Of a DNA stretch of 48,062 bases, positions 29,166 through 39,614 are shown in pieces. The notes under the pieces are model-generated. The model saw nothing but the letters and a program-made list of their open reading frames with translations. It did not search any database and was not told the origin of the DNA. Each line of letters opens with the position of its first letter. The stretch's first letter is position 1. The position numbers were made by a program, and so were the translations under genes. This DNA is from an uncultured Verrucomicrobiota bacterium. GTDB taxonomy: Bacteria; Verrucomicrobiota; Verrucomicrobiia; Limisphaerales; UBA1100. The DNA lies in NCBI GenBank assembly GCA_902551155.1, contig CACDBG010000008.1:1-48062 (forward strand), in the 5' to 3' direction.

Positions 29166-29552
29166 TTAAAAACGCATCACGCTATCAAACTCTGCAGTCA
29201 GAGCCATAAATTGCTCTTCTTTAAGACTGTGATTAACCACTTCATCAACATGAACCACTTCCATTGCCGTTTTATCGGGCATTACTGAAACCTTCCCTCC
29301 TTTGCCTCGAATCATTCCAATAAATTGACCGAATATTTTTCCATCGGGAAGTTCCGTTGCTCCTTCCCCCAAAGCTAGTGCGGCAGCTCCACGTAAAACC
29401 ACATGAAGCTCCACTTGCTTCCAAACACTTACCCCACCAGCCATGCGGACTGCCTCCCCAACCCGTGAACTGGTACGCGGATCTGAATCAATCACAATCA
29501 GGATACGTGACTTGGGGCCCTGAAAAGCAGTTGGGTGAGGTTGTTCTTTCAT
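29166..29552 (-). CDS. DsrF/TusC-like protein
   Basis: A 128-residue protein with a Rossmann-like alpha/beta pattern (ILIVIDSDPRTSSRVGEAVR then VELHVVLRGAAALAL) resembling the DsrE/DsrF family of sulfur-relay proteins. It lacks cysteine, as some DsrF/TusC partners do, so it would serve as a structural partner of the cysteine-bearing neighbour. Its start overlaps the stop of the upstream gene by one base (TGATG), a sign of a stoichiometric complex. The family call rests on fold pattern and context only. Confidence 0.6.
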   Translation of the reverse strand: MKEQPHPTAFQGPKSRILIVIDSDPRTSSRVGEAVRMAGGVSVWKQVELHVVLRGAAALALGEGATELPDGKIFGQFIGMIRGKGGKVSVMPDKTAMEVVHVDEVVNHSLKEEQFMALTAEFDSVMRF

Positions 29553-29872
29553 CAGTTAAAGCTCACAAGACGATCCGCACTGGCCATCACATCACTGAGC
29601 ATGGTAAGCCCGCCATAAATAGCGTTCTCAGTCTCAGGCAAACCCCGTTGCTTGGAAGCAAAGGAACAGGCAAAGAGCCTCAGTCCATGACCCTTTAAAG
29701 TCTGCAGGCGCTCATCGCTCACCGCACAGACCGCCTCATCCAAACAATAAAGATAAACCTCATTCTGCGCATTAAGGGCAGCAGCAGCCAGTTGCAAACC
29801 GTGATTAAAATTCGGATGATCAGCCCCAATGGAAAGAAGAATGCCTAGTTTTTTAGGGGACCGCTGGTCCAT
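29552..29872 (-). CDS. DsrE/TusD-like sulfur-relay protein
   Basis: A 106-residue protein of the DsrE type: LGILLSIGADHPNFNHGLQL, then EVYLYCLDEAVCAV, then LRLFACSFASKQRGLP. The cysteine in LFACSFASKQRG lies where DsrE/TusD proteins hold the persulfide-carrying cysteine. Proteins of this family pass sulfur in tRNA 2-thiolation or in sulfur oxidation. No dsr or tus partner genes beyond the two small genes downstream are present, so the pathway is open. It lies 43 bases after the TPR gene. Confidence 0.7.
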   Translation of the reverse strand: MDQRSPKKLGILLSIGADHPNFNHGLQLAAAALNAQNEVYLYCLDEAVCAVSDERLQTLKGHGLRLFACSFASKQRGLPETENAIYGGLTMLSDVMASADRLVSFN

Positions 29873-29915
29873 CGGGCAAGATTAGGCAAGCTGCCCAGCT
29901 GAGTCGAGACTGGCT

Positions 29916-30422
29916 TTAATTGATGGTTACGCCCGTCTTCCACAAAGGCATCAGGTCCGGGTCCGTCGCCGCCATTTTACCCACACGCTTTGTATCCCCA
30001 ACCTTAAGCGCCCGCTCAAGCCATTCCCTCGCCGCATCCAAATCCCCGCTCTGGCACTTGTAGCAGGCCAGATTATAGGGAATGGCTTCATCATGCGGAA
30101 ACCGTTTAAACACCGGGGCCAACGCATCATAGGCTTCCTGATAGCGCCGCATATAAAAGAGGCCGTTGCCATGGTTGATCCAGCCCTGTGGCATTTCCGG
30201 ATTGGATTCAATCATCCTGAGACTGATCACAAGACAGGTCTCCCAATCTTCCATGCGGTTGTGAATGTGCCAGCGTACCTGCTGGACATCGAAATACTCA
30301 CGGCAGTTTTCAGAAACCAAATCCAGCTCAGCCAAAGCTGACTGGAAATCGCCTAATTCCAACCACCCCTCTGCTCCAGATACATAATGAGTATCCGGTG
30401 CGTCCAATTTCCCCATCTTCAT
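29916..30422 (-). CDS. TPR-repeat protein
   Basis: About 168 residues with three tetratricopeptide-like units (AEGWLELGDFQSALAELD; PQGWINHGNGLFYMRRYQEA; AIPYNLACYKCQSGDLDAA). I chose the ATG at 30422; a GTG at 30446 would add eight residues. No signal peptide, so it is cytoplasmic and probably an adaptor. It is upstream of the DsrE-like genes on the same strand. It resembles the smaller TPR protein at 22037-22453, notably in NLAC followed by an aromatic or charged helix. Confidence 0.75.
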   Translation of the reverse strand: MKMGKLDAPDTHYVSGAEGWLELGDFQSALAELDLVSENCREYFDVQQVRWHIHNRMEDWETCLVISLRMIESNPEMPQGWINHGNGLFYMRRYQEAYDALAPVFKRFPHDEAIPYNLACYKCQSGDLDAAREWLERALKVGDTKRVGKMAATDPDLMPLWKTGVTIN

Positions 30423-30449
30423 ATTTGCCCAAAAATGTGAGAACACAAC

Positions 30450-30524
30450 TTACCCCAAAAGGTGGATGTTTGGTGTGCCCTCCCTGGTCAGTTCGTGCGG
30501 CTCCCTCGCAACACATGTAGTCAT
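30450..30524 (-). other. Candidate 24-codon ORF between ligA and the TPR gene
   Basis: From an ATG at 30524 the minus strand encodes a peptide ending REPHELTREGTPNIHLLG, then TAA. It is rich in charged residues and has a plain reading frame, but no ribosome-binding site. The peptide ending looks like short hypothetical ORFs that I believe recur in other genomes, which I could not verify. It may instead mark a non-coding RNA. The 160-base gap 30447-30607 holds only this and the hairpin at 30540-30557. Confidence 0.25.
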
Positions 30525-30539
30525 AGCAGGACCATTGCC

Positions 30540-30557
30540 AAAACCCAAGATTGGGTT
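30540..30557 (-). terminator. Short hairpin with T-run after ligA
   Basis: On the minus strand AACCCAA-TC-TTGGGTT followed by TT (four T in all) lies about 50 bases after the ligA stop. The stem is seven bases with a very tight loop and a short T-run, so it could be a weak intrinsic terminator. Confidence 0.4.
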
Positions 30558-30607
30558 ATTCACTGCCTTTTTTCGTAAAAGACCAAGATTGTGCGAAATT
30601 GATTAGG

Positions 30608-32650
<2,043 letters not shown>

Positions 32651-32667
32651 TCAATCGTCACATGATC

Positions 32668-33549
32668 CTAAATCTTGGGAGAAAAATCATCCGCATGGTA
32701 CGAACTACGAACAAGTGGGCCGCTGGCTACATAGGTGAACCCCATGGCCTCTGCCTTTTCCTTGTGTTCTGCAAATTTGTCTGGATGGATAAATTCCTTT
32801 ACTGGCAAATGTTTTTGAGTCGGCTGCAAATACTGTCCCAAGGTTAGCAAATCACAGCCAACTTCACGCAAGTCTTTCATAACTGCATACAATTCCTCCT
32901 CAGTCTCGCCCAAGCCAAGCATAACCCCAGACTTGGTATAAATTTCAGGAACCCTCTCCTTCACCTTACCCAACACAGATAGAGACCTGTCATACTTCGC
33001 AACTGAACGCACTTTCGGGGTGAGTCGGCGAACTGTTTCCATATTATGATTGAAAATTTCTGGGCGTGCTGAAATGACCGTATTAATGGCTGAATCATCG
33101 TCCTTAAAATCAGGTGTAAGCACTTCAATAACTATGCCAGGATTAACCTCCCTCACCCGTTCAATAACCTTTTGAAAATGAGCCGCACCTCCATCGGGTA
33201 AGTCATCACGAGCTACAGCAGTAATGACCACATGCCGCAGCTCCATCCTTCTGGTGGCTTCTGCAACGCGATCTGGCTCATCAACTTCCAAAGCCATCGG
33301 GCGCCTTGTGTCAACCGCACAAAACCCGCAAGCCCGAGTACAACGCTCACCAGCAATCATGAAAGTCGCTGTTCCCTTACTCCAACACTCCCAATGATTT
33401 GGACATCGCGCGCTCTCGCAAACAGTGTGAAGATTCAGATCGTCTATCAGGTTTCGCGTGGCGAAATATGCGCTGGCTGTAGGCAACTGCAAACGAAACC
33501 AATCTGGTAATCGCGGGCGTTTCGTTTTTGATACAGCAACCGAGCTCAT
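32668..33549 (-). CDS. lipA: Lipoyl synthase LipA
   Basis: A 293-residue radical-SAM enzyme that inserts two sulfurs into octanoyl groups on lipoyl domains. It has the auxiliary-cluster motif C-x4-C-x5-C (CESARCPNHWEC), the radical-SAM motif C-x3-C-x2-C (CTRACGFC), and the C-terminal RSSYHAD serine that ligates the auxiliary cluster. The start ATG overlaps the glutaredoxin stop by one base, so both are translated together. A glutaredoxin next to LipA may serve iron-sulfur or redox supply. No lipB is visible. Confidence 0.97.
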   Translation of the reverse strand: MSSVAVSKTKRPRLPDWFRLQLPTASAYFATRNLIDDLNLHTVCESARCPNHWECWSKGTATFMIAGERCTRACGFCAVDTRRPMALEVDEPDRVAEATRRMELRHVVITAVARDDLPDGGAAHFQKVIERVREVNPGIVIEVLTPDFKDDDSAINTVISARPEIFNHNMETVRRLTPKVRSVAKYDRSLSVLGKVKERVPEIYTKSGVMLGLGETEEELYAVMKDLREVGCDLLTLGQYLQPTQKHLPVKEFIHPDKFAEHKEKAEAMGFTYVASGPLVRSSYHADDFSPKI

Positions 33550-33803
33550 TAGCTTTTACCCAGGCCCTCCCAAAACACCACCAATTCACGCGCACCAAAA
33601 TCCGCCAGCACCTGACCGTCCACCTCAATTACCGGTGCCAGCGTTTGGCCGGAGATTTGCTCCATGTGTTCAAAAGCTTTTGGATCTTCCATTACATCAA
33701 TAGTATCAAACTCAATACCCTGACTTTTAAGCCAATGCTCAGCTTGCCGACACCATCCACAAACGGGCTTCACATAGAGCTTTACTGATTCAGGTTGATA
33801 CAT
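33549..33803 (-). CDS. Glutaredoxin-family protein
   Basis: An 84-residue glutaredoxin-type thioredoxin fold with active site CGWC (VKLYVKPVCGWCRQA) and the cis-proline region in LAPVIEVDGQVLADFG. The C-G-W-C pair is unusual compared with the more common CPYC, and might suit thiol reduction rather than cluster binding. It is the first gene of a two-gene unit with lipA. The start is ATG at 33803. Confidence 0.85.
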   Translation of the reverse strand: MYQPESVKLYVKPVCGWCRQAEHWLKSQGIEFDTIDVMEDPKAFEHMEQISGQTLAPVIEVDGQVLADFGARELVVFWEGLGKS

Positions 33804-33910
33804 AACTGGCGGATATATTCAACCGAATCCCTCTCAGTATCAAGAACCAAGAGAAGCAGATCCTTCCCTACAGGCTGGTATAATCCGATGATCGGGACTA
33901 AAATGCGTTC

Positions 33911-34277
33911 ATGAAACATTCAACCGGTTTTCTAAGCCTCGTGAATGATGCCCTAACTCGTGTGAATGAGATTCCAATCTCAGAAGCAAAAACTCTAATC
34001 GACGAAAACCAGGATGTTGTGTTACTCGATGTTCGAGAAGAAAGTGAATGGAATAAGTCACACGCCAAAAAACGCACAGTATCTTGGGAAAGGCGTGCTG
34101 GAACGTGATCTTGAATCGCGTTTTCCCGATAAGAACACCGAAATAATCATGTATTGCGGCGGAGGATACCGTAGTGCTCTTACCTGCGACGCCGCTCAGA
34201 AGATGGGCTACACAAATGTAAAATCATTGCAAAACGGCTATAAAGGCATGATTGCCTCTGACTGGCCAATGGAATGA
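33911..34277 (+). pseudogene. Rhodanese-like protein, frameshifted at an A6 run
   Basis: Two overlapping frames join into one rhodanese domain. The first (from ATG 33911) gives VVLLDVREESEWNKSHA; the second gives NAQYLGKGVLERD, then IIMYCGGGYRSALTCDAAQK, with the active-site loop CGGGYR. The switch falls in AAAAAA at 34067-34072; removing one A restores a product of about 121 residues. Rhodaneses carry sulfur as a persulfide on that cysteine. It is divergent from the glutaredoxin-lipA pair. Either sequencing error or recent inactivation can explain the break. Confidence 0.85.
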
Positions 34278-34281
34278 TAGG

Positions 34282-34779
34282 TTATTTTTTTACCTTAGCA
34301 GATTTCTTTTTATCACGCTTGGCAACCATTTTACGCAGTTTTGGCCAGAATTCCACGTCAACCATATAACCCACGCAGTTCTCTGAACCACAATTACAGG
34401 GATTTTCAAAAGCATCAACTAAATCGTAGTTGTAATTATATAGCACTTCCTCTCCTTTTTTGATGTTTCGCGTGGCCATGATCCACACCCGATCCTTTAG
34501 AATATCTGATTCAGCATTGGTATCACATCCATGGTTAATGAAACGGGCCGGATTCCATTCTACGCTTCCATCAATATCAAAATGTTTGTTTATCGTGAAG
34601 ACATAACCATTTCCGTCATCTAATTCCTTCTGTGCCTTTTTCTTGGTCAGCGGACGACCAATGTATTCGATAATGCGAACGCCTTTTACAATGGGCTTTT
34701 TAGCGTACGCCCCGTAATTATGAATGCCGGATTTTTTGAATTCCAAATAGTTATTTTCTACTTGCGTCTTCACTGCCAT
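34282..34779 (-). CDS. SET-domain protein, probable lysine methyltransferase
   Basis: A 165-residue protein consisting almost only of a SET domain: GAYAKKPIVKGVRIIEYIG, then RFINHGCDTNAE (the knot asparagine and histidine), GEEVLYNYNYD, and a post-SET group PCNCGSENCVGY with three cysteines for zinc together with the SET cysteine. The C terminus is rich in lysine (RDKKKSAKVKK), which might bind nucleic acid. Such enzymes transfer a methyl group from SAM to protein lysine. Bacterial examples are scattered and few are characterised, so the target is unknown. It converges on the rhodanese gene with four bases between the stops. Confidence 0.85.
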   Translation of the reverse strand: MAVKTQVENNYLEFKKSGIHNYGAYAKKPIVKGVRIIEYIGRPLTKKKAQKELDDGNGYVFTINKHFDIDGSVEWNPARFINHGCDTNAESDILKDRVWIMATRNIKKGEEVLYNYNYDLVDAFENPCNCGSENCVGYMVDVEFWPKLRKMVAKRDKKKSAKVKK

Positions 34780-34881
34780 AACGCGGGCATATAACGGGAG
34801 TCTCTATAAAACGGTCAAGTTGCAGTTGTTAGAAAAAACCATGCAGTCCGTTGAAAAAACGTCTTCAGGAATCGAAACTCA

Positions 34882-36246
34882 CTATTTTGCAACAACCTTC
34901 GTAATCTTGGCGGTTACAGCATTGGTCCATGGGCAGGCCGCCCTGAAATTCCAAGTCAATTTAGATCCAAGTTGATTGGTAAAATCCATAGTCTGCCCCA
35001 TGAGCTGGCCTTGCTGATCGTATAACTCTATTTGCACCTCCACTTCCTTGTAATCTTTGTCGGAGTTATTACTTACGTTTCCGGTGACATACATGACCCC
35101 AGCGACACCTGAGGGAGAATTTAGAGAAACTGCGGTATTATCCCACTTGAAATCCTCTGTAGAATTTATCCTAGCCTCACCCCCAAATTGAAAACGAGTG
35201 TATTTGCGGATGTCTCTCGCTAAACTTACATCAAAAACCTCGACTCCAGTCGGCAACAAAAAATAAACAAAAAGCAGAAGAAAACCTACGCCACCGAGTC
35301 CCAGTGCCCACTTGGGAATAGACCTAGGCTCATCGGCCTCATCTTCTTCTGCCACCTTTCTAATCACAGGTTCAGGAACAGAATCTTTACCACCTATGGG
35401 TTTAGGAGCATTACCAGAGCCTAATACACCTCCCATTCCGGCAACCTTACGCTGAACAGGAGCGGGAGCCGCACCTCCGCCTCCTATTGGCCGCGGATTT
35501 GCTGCCGAACTTCCAGGGGCCACATCACTCATCGGATCCATTGGATCTTTGGTAGATGCTATGGGTTGTTCTGCCTGTGCGGGTTGAGGTGGCGGCACCG
35601 CACCTTTTCGCGGAGAAGGAGCACGTGCTTCCTCAACACTTTCTATCCTGCTCGATCGCTTGGGCGCAGGTCTTGACTGTGTAATTGAAGATTTAGGTTT
35701 TGGTTTTGGAGTAGAAACATTCTCAGATTTAGCTACACCGGCGGACCCAGCTAAACTGCGACCTATCTTCTCAGGAGCAGCCCCACTTACCTCTTCTTTT
35801 GAATCTGGCTGGGGTGAATCTGATTTTTGCTTTCTCGGGCGAGGCGGACCCGAGCCACGTCTGGGTGCACGGGGTCTGGGTGGGCCCCGTCTTTTTGACT
35901 TCTCCTCAGGATGTTCCTCTACCGCCTCTTCTTCCGTGCCGGCGTTTTCATTCCCTGATTCAGGCGAAATGACTGACTCTTCCAAGTCCTCAGTTGAAAA
36001 AGTAGAGGGAGATAAAACAGTTTGTTTGTGGCAATGCCCGCATTCAACCTCAGTTCCAATGGCATCCGGGTTGTTATCAAAAGAAAGCTTTCCATTACAA
36101 TGTTCGCACACATGCTTGAGCAGCATCTGCAACCCCGCCCCGCAATGCGGACAATTGAAATCTACCCCAACTGCATCTAATGGTAATGAAACGCGCCCGT
36201 TGCATTCACAACACGGAGCCTTAATATAACTTTCTTCACTCATCAC
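34882..36246 (-). CDS. Zinc-ribbon, proline-rich, FxLYD-type membrane protein
   Basis: A 454-residue protein. The N terminus has two zinc ribbons (CCECNG...CPHC and CEHCNG...CGHC). Then comes a disordered stretch of about 250 residues rich in P, S, R and G, then one membrane helix (WALGLGGVGFLLLFVYFLLP). The C-terminal part, with NNSDKDYKEVEVQIELYDQQG, has the FxLYD-type beta domain. This orientation puts the zinc ribbons and linker in the cytoplasm and the beta domain outside. No function is known. Many similar layouts occur in Planctomycetota and Verrucomicrobiota. The start is an ATG pair at 36246. Confidence 0.7.
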   Translation of the reverse strand: MMSEESYIKAPCCECNGRVSLPLDAVGVDFNCPHCGAGLQMLLKHVCEHCNGKLSFDNNPDAIGTEVECGHCHKQTVLSPSTFSTEDLEESVISPESGNENAGTEEEAVEEHPEEKSKRRGPPRPRAPRRGSGPPRPRKQKSDSPQPDSKEEVSGAAPEKIGRSLAGSAGVAKSENVSTPKPKPKSSITQSRPAPKRSSRIESVEEARAPSPRKGAVPPPQPAQAEQPIASTKDPMDPMSDVAPGSSAANPRPIGGGGAAPAPVQRKVAGMGGVLGSGNAPKPIGGKDSVPEPVIRKVAEEDEADEPRSIPKWALGLGGVGFLLLFVYFLLPTGVEVFDVSLARDIRKYTRFQFGGEARINSTEDFKWDNTAVSLNSPSGVAGVMYVTGNVSNNSDKDYKEVEVQIELYDQQGQLMGQTMDFTNQLGSKLTWNFRAACPWTNAVTAKITKVVAK

Positions 36247-36312
36247 CTTAGATCACAGACTGAACTTTGATTATTGCCGAAGCACACGTTTATGGCGATT
36301 GGATTTTTTCCA

Positions 36313-36987
36313 TTACGCAGACCATGACACAAATTCTTTTAAAGGGGTTCGCTCTGGAATAAAGGTGTTAACTTTCGCATCTGGATCGGCATATCCAAGT
36401 GACAACCCCGAAACGATCCATCGATCCGAGCCCAATCCCAGTGCCGAACGAACAATATCAGCATAGCCAGCAACACTAAATTGCGGACAACTTCCCAACC
36501 CATAAGCTGTGATTCCTAGCATTATATTTTGCATAAACAAACCTAAATCGAGGAAATTCCCTCGTTCTGAACCAGCAGGCAAATGAAAGATCATATGAAC
36601 CGGGGCACCAAAAAATTCAAAATTTTCCCTGCCATGTGCTTTGCGAGCTGGCACATCATCACGCGCTATACCCTTGAGTTCAAAAAGTGAGTAGCCGCAA
36701 TTTCGAGCCCGTGCCAACCACTCCTCAGGTCCTGGCATAAGAGAATAGTCATAATCGGGCTTTGGCTTTACTCCTTCATCATAGGCATTACAAAGAGCTG
36801 TACTGAGTTCGTCGCGTTTTTCTCCTGTAACAACTGTTACATGCCAAGGCTGAGAGTTTTTACCTGAGGGGGCCTGCCCAGCAGCAAGAAGAATGGTTTC
36901 AAGTATTTCGCGCGAAACGATCTCCGAGATAAAAGAACGCTTACAGTGACGAGCGTTAATGACAGACAAAAAATCAGCTGGATTCAT
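36313..36987 (-). CDS. Nitroreductase-family oxidoreductase
   Basis: A protein of about 224 residues of the FMN-dependent nitroreductase family: RHCKRSF near the start, APSGKNSQPWHVTVVTG (FMN-binding region), and GLFMQNIMLGITAYGLGSCPQ in the second half. Family members use NAD(P)H to reduce nitro groups or quinones. The start is ATG at 36987; the frame extends to 37056 but that part overlaps ndk and has no likeness to the family. It follows ndk by 19 bases and is likely in the trpE-ndk unit. The natural substrate is unknown. Confidence 0.9.
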   Translation of the reverse strand: MNPADFLSVINARHCKRSFISEIVSREILETILLAAGQAPSGKNSQPWHVTVVTGEKRDELSTALCNAYDEGVKPKPDYDYSLMPGPEEWLARARNCGYSLFELKGIARDDVPARKAHGRENFEFFGAPVHMIFHLPAGSERGNFLDLGLFMQNIMLGITAYGLGSCPQFSVAGYADIVRSALGLGSDRWIVSGLSLGYADPDAKVNTFIPERTPLKEFVSWSA

Positions 36988-37006
36988 GGCGGATAAAACG
37001 CCGATG

Positions 37007-37426
37007 CTAGTGAACTTCGTTTGCTTCGAAAAAACGCTTAACTTCGATAGCAGCATTCTCGACTGAGTCGGAGGCGTGGCAGATATTTTTCATACTCGTA
37101 GTGCCAATGTCTCCCCGGATTGTCCCCGCCGGAGCCTGAGTAGAATCGGTTGGACCAAGCAAATCACGAATTGCTGTTACAGCGTTTTCACCTTCTAAAA
37201 CCAATGCGAGAACCGGACGAGAACTCATGAATTCGACGATCTCAGGAAAAAATGGCCTGTCTGCGATATGGGCATAGTGTTCCTTTAGCAGTTCATCGGT
37301 GAGGGCAATAAGCTTAGTGGCACGAATCTCAAAGCCTGCCTTTTCAAAACGACCAACCACCTCGCCAGCATGTTTTCCTTCGAGACAATCAGGTTTAAGT
37401 AAAATAAGTGAACGTTCTGTAGCCAT
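37007..37426 (-). CDS. ndk: Nucleoside diphosphate kinase
   Basis: A protein of about 139 residues starting MATERSLILLKPD. It equalises the nucleoside di- and triphosphate pools by transferring phosphate through a histidine. The NICHASDS motif holds the active-site histidine, and the family's GDIG and RPVLALVLEGENAV segments are present. The ATG at 37426 was chosen over a GTG at 37471 because the family starts at this point. It lies after trpE and before the nitroreductase on the same strand. Confidence 0.96.
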   Translation of the reverse strand: MATERSLILLKPDCLEGKHAGEVVGRFEKAGFEIRATKLIALTDELLKEHYAHIADRPFFPEIVEFMSSRPVLALVLEGENAVTAIRDLLGPTDSTQAPAGTIRGDIGTTSMKNICHASDSVENAAIEVKRFFEANEVH

Positions 37427-37491
37427 ATTTTTCAGTGTTTCAGGAGAGGGACTAAACCAGCTTTGAACCAAGGACGCAATAGTGGAAAATT

Positions 37492-39030
37492 TTATGAACC
37501 ACTAACGCAATGCTCTGCCAGAGCAACCGCCTTAATCATGGCCTTAGCCTTGTTGACTGTTTCCTGGAACTCAGTTTCGGGCACCGAATCATTGACCCAA
37601 CCCCCGCCTGCTTGGACGTAGGCCTTGCCATCCTTAAGTAGAGCAGTGCGAATCGTAATACAGCAGTCGAGATTCCCATTGAAACTGAAGTAGCCAACTG
37701 TGCCGCCATATGGTCCACGAGTCGTCTGCTCAAATTCACTGATAATCTGCATTGCACGAATCTTCGGTGCGCCCGTAAGTGTTCCTGCGGGAAAAGTGGT
37801 GCGCATCAAATCATATGGAGTTTTGTCCGAGCTAAGCTGTCCCGTCACACTCGATACAATGTGCATCACGTGGCTATAACGTTCAATGACCATGAGGTCA
37901 GCCACCTGTACACTTCCGTATTCGCACACGCGACCGATATCGTTACGAGCAAGATCCACCAACATCACATGCTCAGCGCGTTCTTTTGGATCAGCTAACA
38001 ATTCCTCTTCATGTGACAAATCTTCCTCCTCCGTTTCCCCTCTTGACCGAGTGCCGGCAATAGGCCGTATCTGCACCTTTCCTTCTTCACTACGCACATG
38101 AATTTCAGGTGAAGCACCTACAAGCGAGAAACCATCCAGTTCTAAAAGGAACATGTAAGGTGAAGGATTAATGGAACGCACTGCCCGGTAAACATCCAAT
38201 GGGTCAGCCTTCACTTCAGTTGAAAAACGCTGCGAACCCACGACCTGAATAATATCACCCGCTTGAATATACTCCTTGCTCTTGACAACGTTAGCCAGAA
38301 AAGTCTCCTTTTGCATATTTGACTCAAAGGATGGAGAAGGCGGTTCTGCAGCAAGAGTTACAGGGCGATGTTCACTGGGTTGCTCCAATAGAGAAACAAG
38401 ACGATCAATTTCATCCACCGCATCCTCATAAGTATCCTCGGGCTTAGCCCCTTCTTCAATGATGGCATTTACCAAAATTGTCACAGTCTGCCGCACGCGA
38501 TCGAAGATGAGAAGCTCATCGGCAATCAGAAAATACATCGTGGGCGTCCCTAGTTCATCCTTAGGAGGACGAGGAACCACCGGCTCCACATCGTGGATAA
38601 ACTCGTACCCTACAAACCCCATCGCCCCGCCGGTAAAACGCGGTAAGCCTGGCAGACCCACCGCTTGATAACGTCCCAGTACTTTCTCCACTACTTCCAG
38701 GCCATCCCGTACGTGGCTATCACCCTCTTCACGGCTCACAGTATAGGTTGCGGTAACCTTGCCTCCTTCAACTACCTGCACCTGATTTCCATCCTGCCGA
38801 ATAATCCCGCGTGGATTACAGCCTACGAAAGAGTACCGGCTTAAATGTTCTCCACCCTCCACACTCTCACACAAAAACGCCTCACCGTCGGAACGTATCT
38901 TCCGGTAAGCCGATAAGGGCGTCTCGAAATCGCCGAGAATCTCGCGGTAAACCGGAATCAGATTTCCTGATTGAACGTAAGCCAAAAACTCATCGCACGA
39001 CGGAGTAATGTTCGAGTCTTCACTCACCAC
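37492..39030 (-). CDS. trpE: Anthranilate synthase component I
   Basis: A 512-residue protein of the chorismate-using TrpE family. It makes anthranilate from chorismate and glutamine-derived ammonia, the first step in tryptophan synthesis. The N-terminal domain includes LIPVYREILGDFETPLSAYRK, and the C-terminal domain has SPEIHVR, PIAGTRSRG, ARNDIGR and TFPAGTLTGAPK. The start is one of two adjoining GTG codons at 39030 or 39027. The 135 bases upstream contain no clear leader peptide or attenuator. No trpG lies beside it. Confidence 0.95.
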   Translation of the reverse strand: MVSEDSNITPSCDEFLAYVQSGNLIPVYREILGDFETPLSAYRKIRSDGEAFLCESVEGGEHLSRYSFVGCNPRGIIRQDGNQVQVVEGGKVTATYTVSREEGDSHVRDGLEVVEKVLGRYQAVGLPGLPRFTGGAMGFVGYEFIHDVEPVVPRPPKDELGTPTMYFLIADELLIFDRVRQTVTILVNAIIEEGAKPEDTYEDAVDEIDRLVSLLEQPSEHRPVTLAAEPPSPSFESNMQKETFLANVVKSKEYIQAGDIIQVVGSQRFSTEVKADPLDVYRAVRSINPSPYMFLLELDGFSLVGASPEIHVRSEEGKVQIRPIAGTRSRGETEEEDLSHEEELLADPKERAEHVMLVDLARNDIGRVCEYGSVQVADLMVIERYSHVMHIVSSVTGQLSSDKTPYDLMRTTFPAGTLTGAPKIRAMQIISEFEQTTRGPYGGTVGYFSFNGNLDCCITIRTALLKDGKAYVQAGGGWVNDSVPETEFQETVNKAKAMIKAVALAEHCVSGS

Positions 39031-39165
39031 TATTTTTTACTATACACCTCATCGGGATCAACGAGACGATCCTCAGTGATTTCAGATTATCGATAAAAGA
39101 CATGGGTCAGGTTTACCGCAGGGCACTGTTGCAGCATAGGAAAAAAATTTGGATGGAGTAGTTCT

Positions 39166-39537
39166 CTACGCCCCAGCCAAATCAGAAAATTCACCCGCAT
39201 CAAAGTAGGACCCCTGACATTGCCCACATTTCTCGAATACAATTGCGCCACGATGTGTGTTTTTTTTCCGACGCAACCAGACCGTACTCATTTTGGTTTG
39301 GCAACGGGGACAATTAACCCCCTTAAAACCTCCCGGAGATTCAGACAAGGCAGTTCCCTCGTCAGGATTACGATCCCAGATACAGTCTATATCCACGGCT
39401 TCACCCCCCGGCAAAGCTAAAAGCTGGTCGCACTCCATGGCATCAAACCAGATGCCCTGACAACCGGTACACCGATCCACGGTCACTTCTCCGAAGACAA
39501 CGGACTCCATTTGCTGACTACAAGCCGGGCACTGCAT
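39166..39537 (-). CDS. Double zf-TFIIB zinc-ribbon protein
   Basis: A 123-residue protein with two similar zinc-ribbon units: CPACSQQM...CTGCQGIWFDAMEC and CPRCQTKM...CGQCQGSYFDAGE, each of C-x2-C type with the conserved W/Y-F-D that typifies the zf-TFIIB family. Linkers are short. The family is widespread in bacteria with no known function; it may bind nucleic acid or protein. It stands between trpE and the TIR gene on the same strand. Confidence 0.8.
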   Translation of the reverse strand: MQCPACSQQMESVVFGEVTVDRCTGCQGIWFDAMECDQLLALPGGEAVDIDCIWDRNPDEGTALSESPGGFKGVNCPRCQTKMSTVWLRRKKNTHRGAIVFEKCGQCQGSYFDAGEFSDLAGA

Positions 39538-39614
39538 AGGATGGAGATTCTATTGACCTGAGGAAAGGTGGCAAGAGTGAAACCCAATTGGAATGATTGA
39601 AAGGCTCTTTTTTA

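Noticed and set aside
30447-30607. Signal recognition particle RNA in the gap after ligA
   Set aside because: The conserved GGTCAGG and GGAAGG tetraloop core is absent on both strands.
39031-39165. trp attenuator or leader peptide upstream of trpE
   Set aside because: No tryptophan-rich short frame and no convincing terminator-antiterminator stems.
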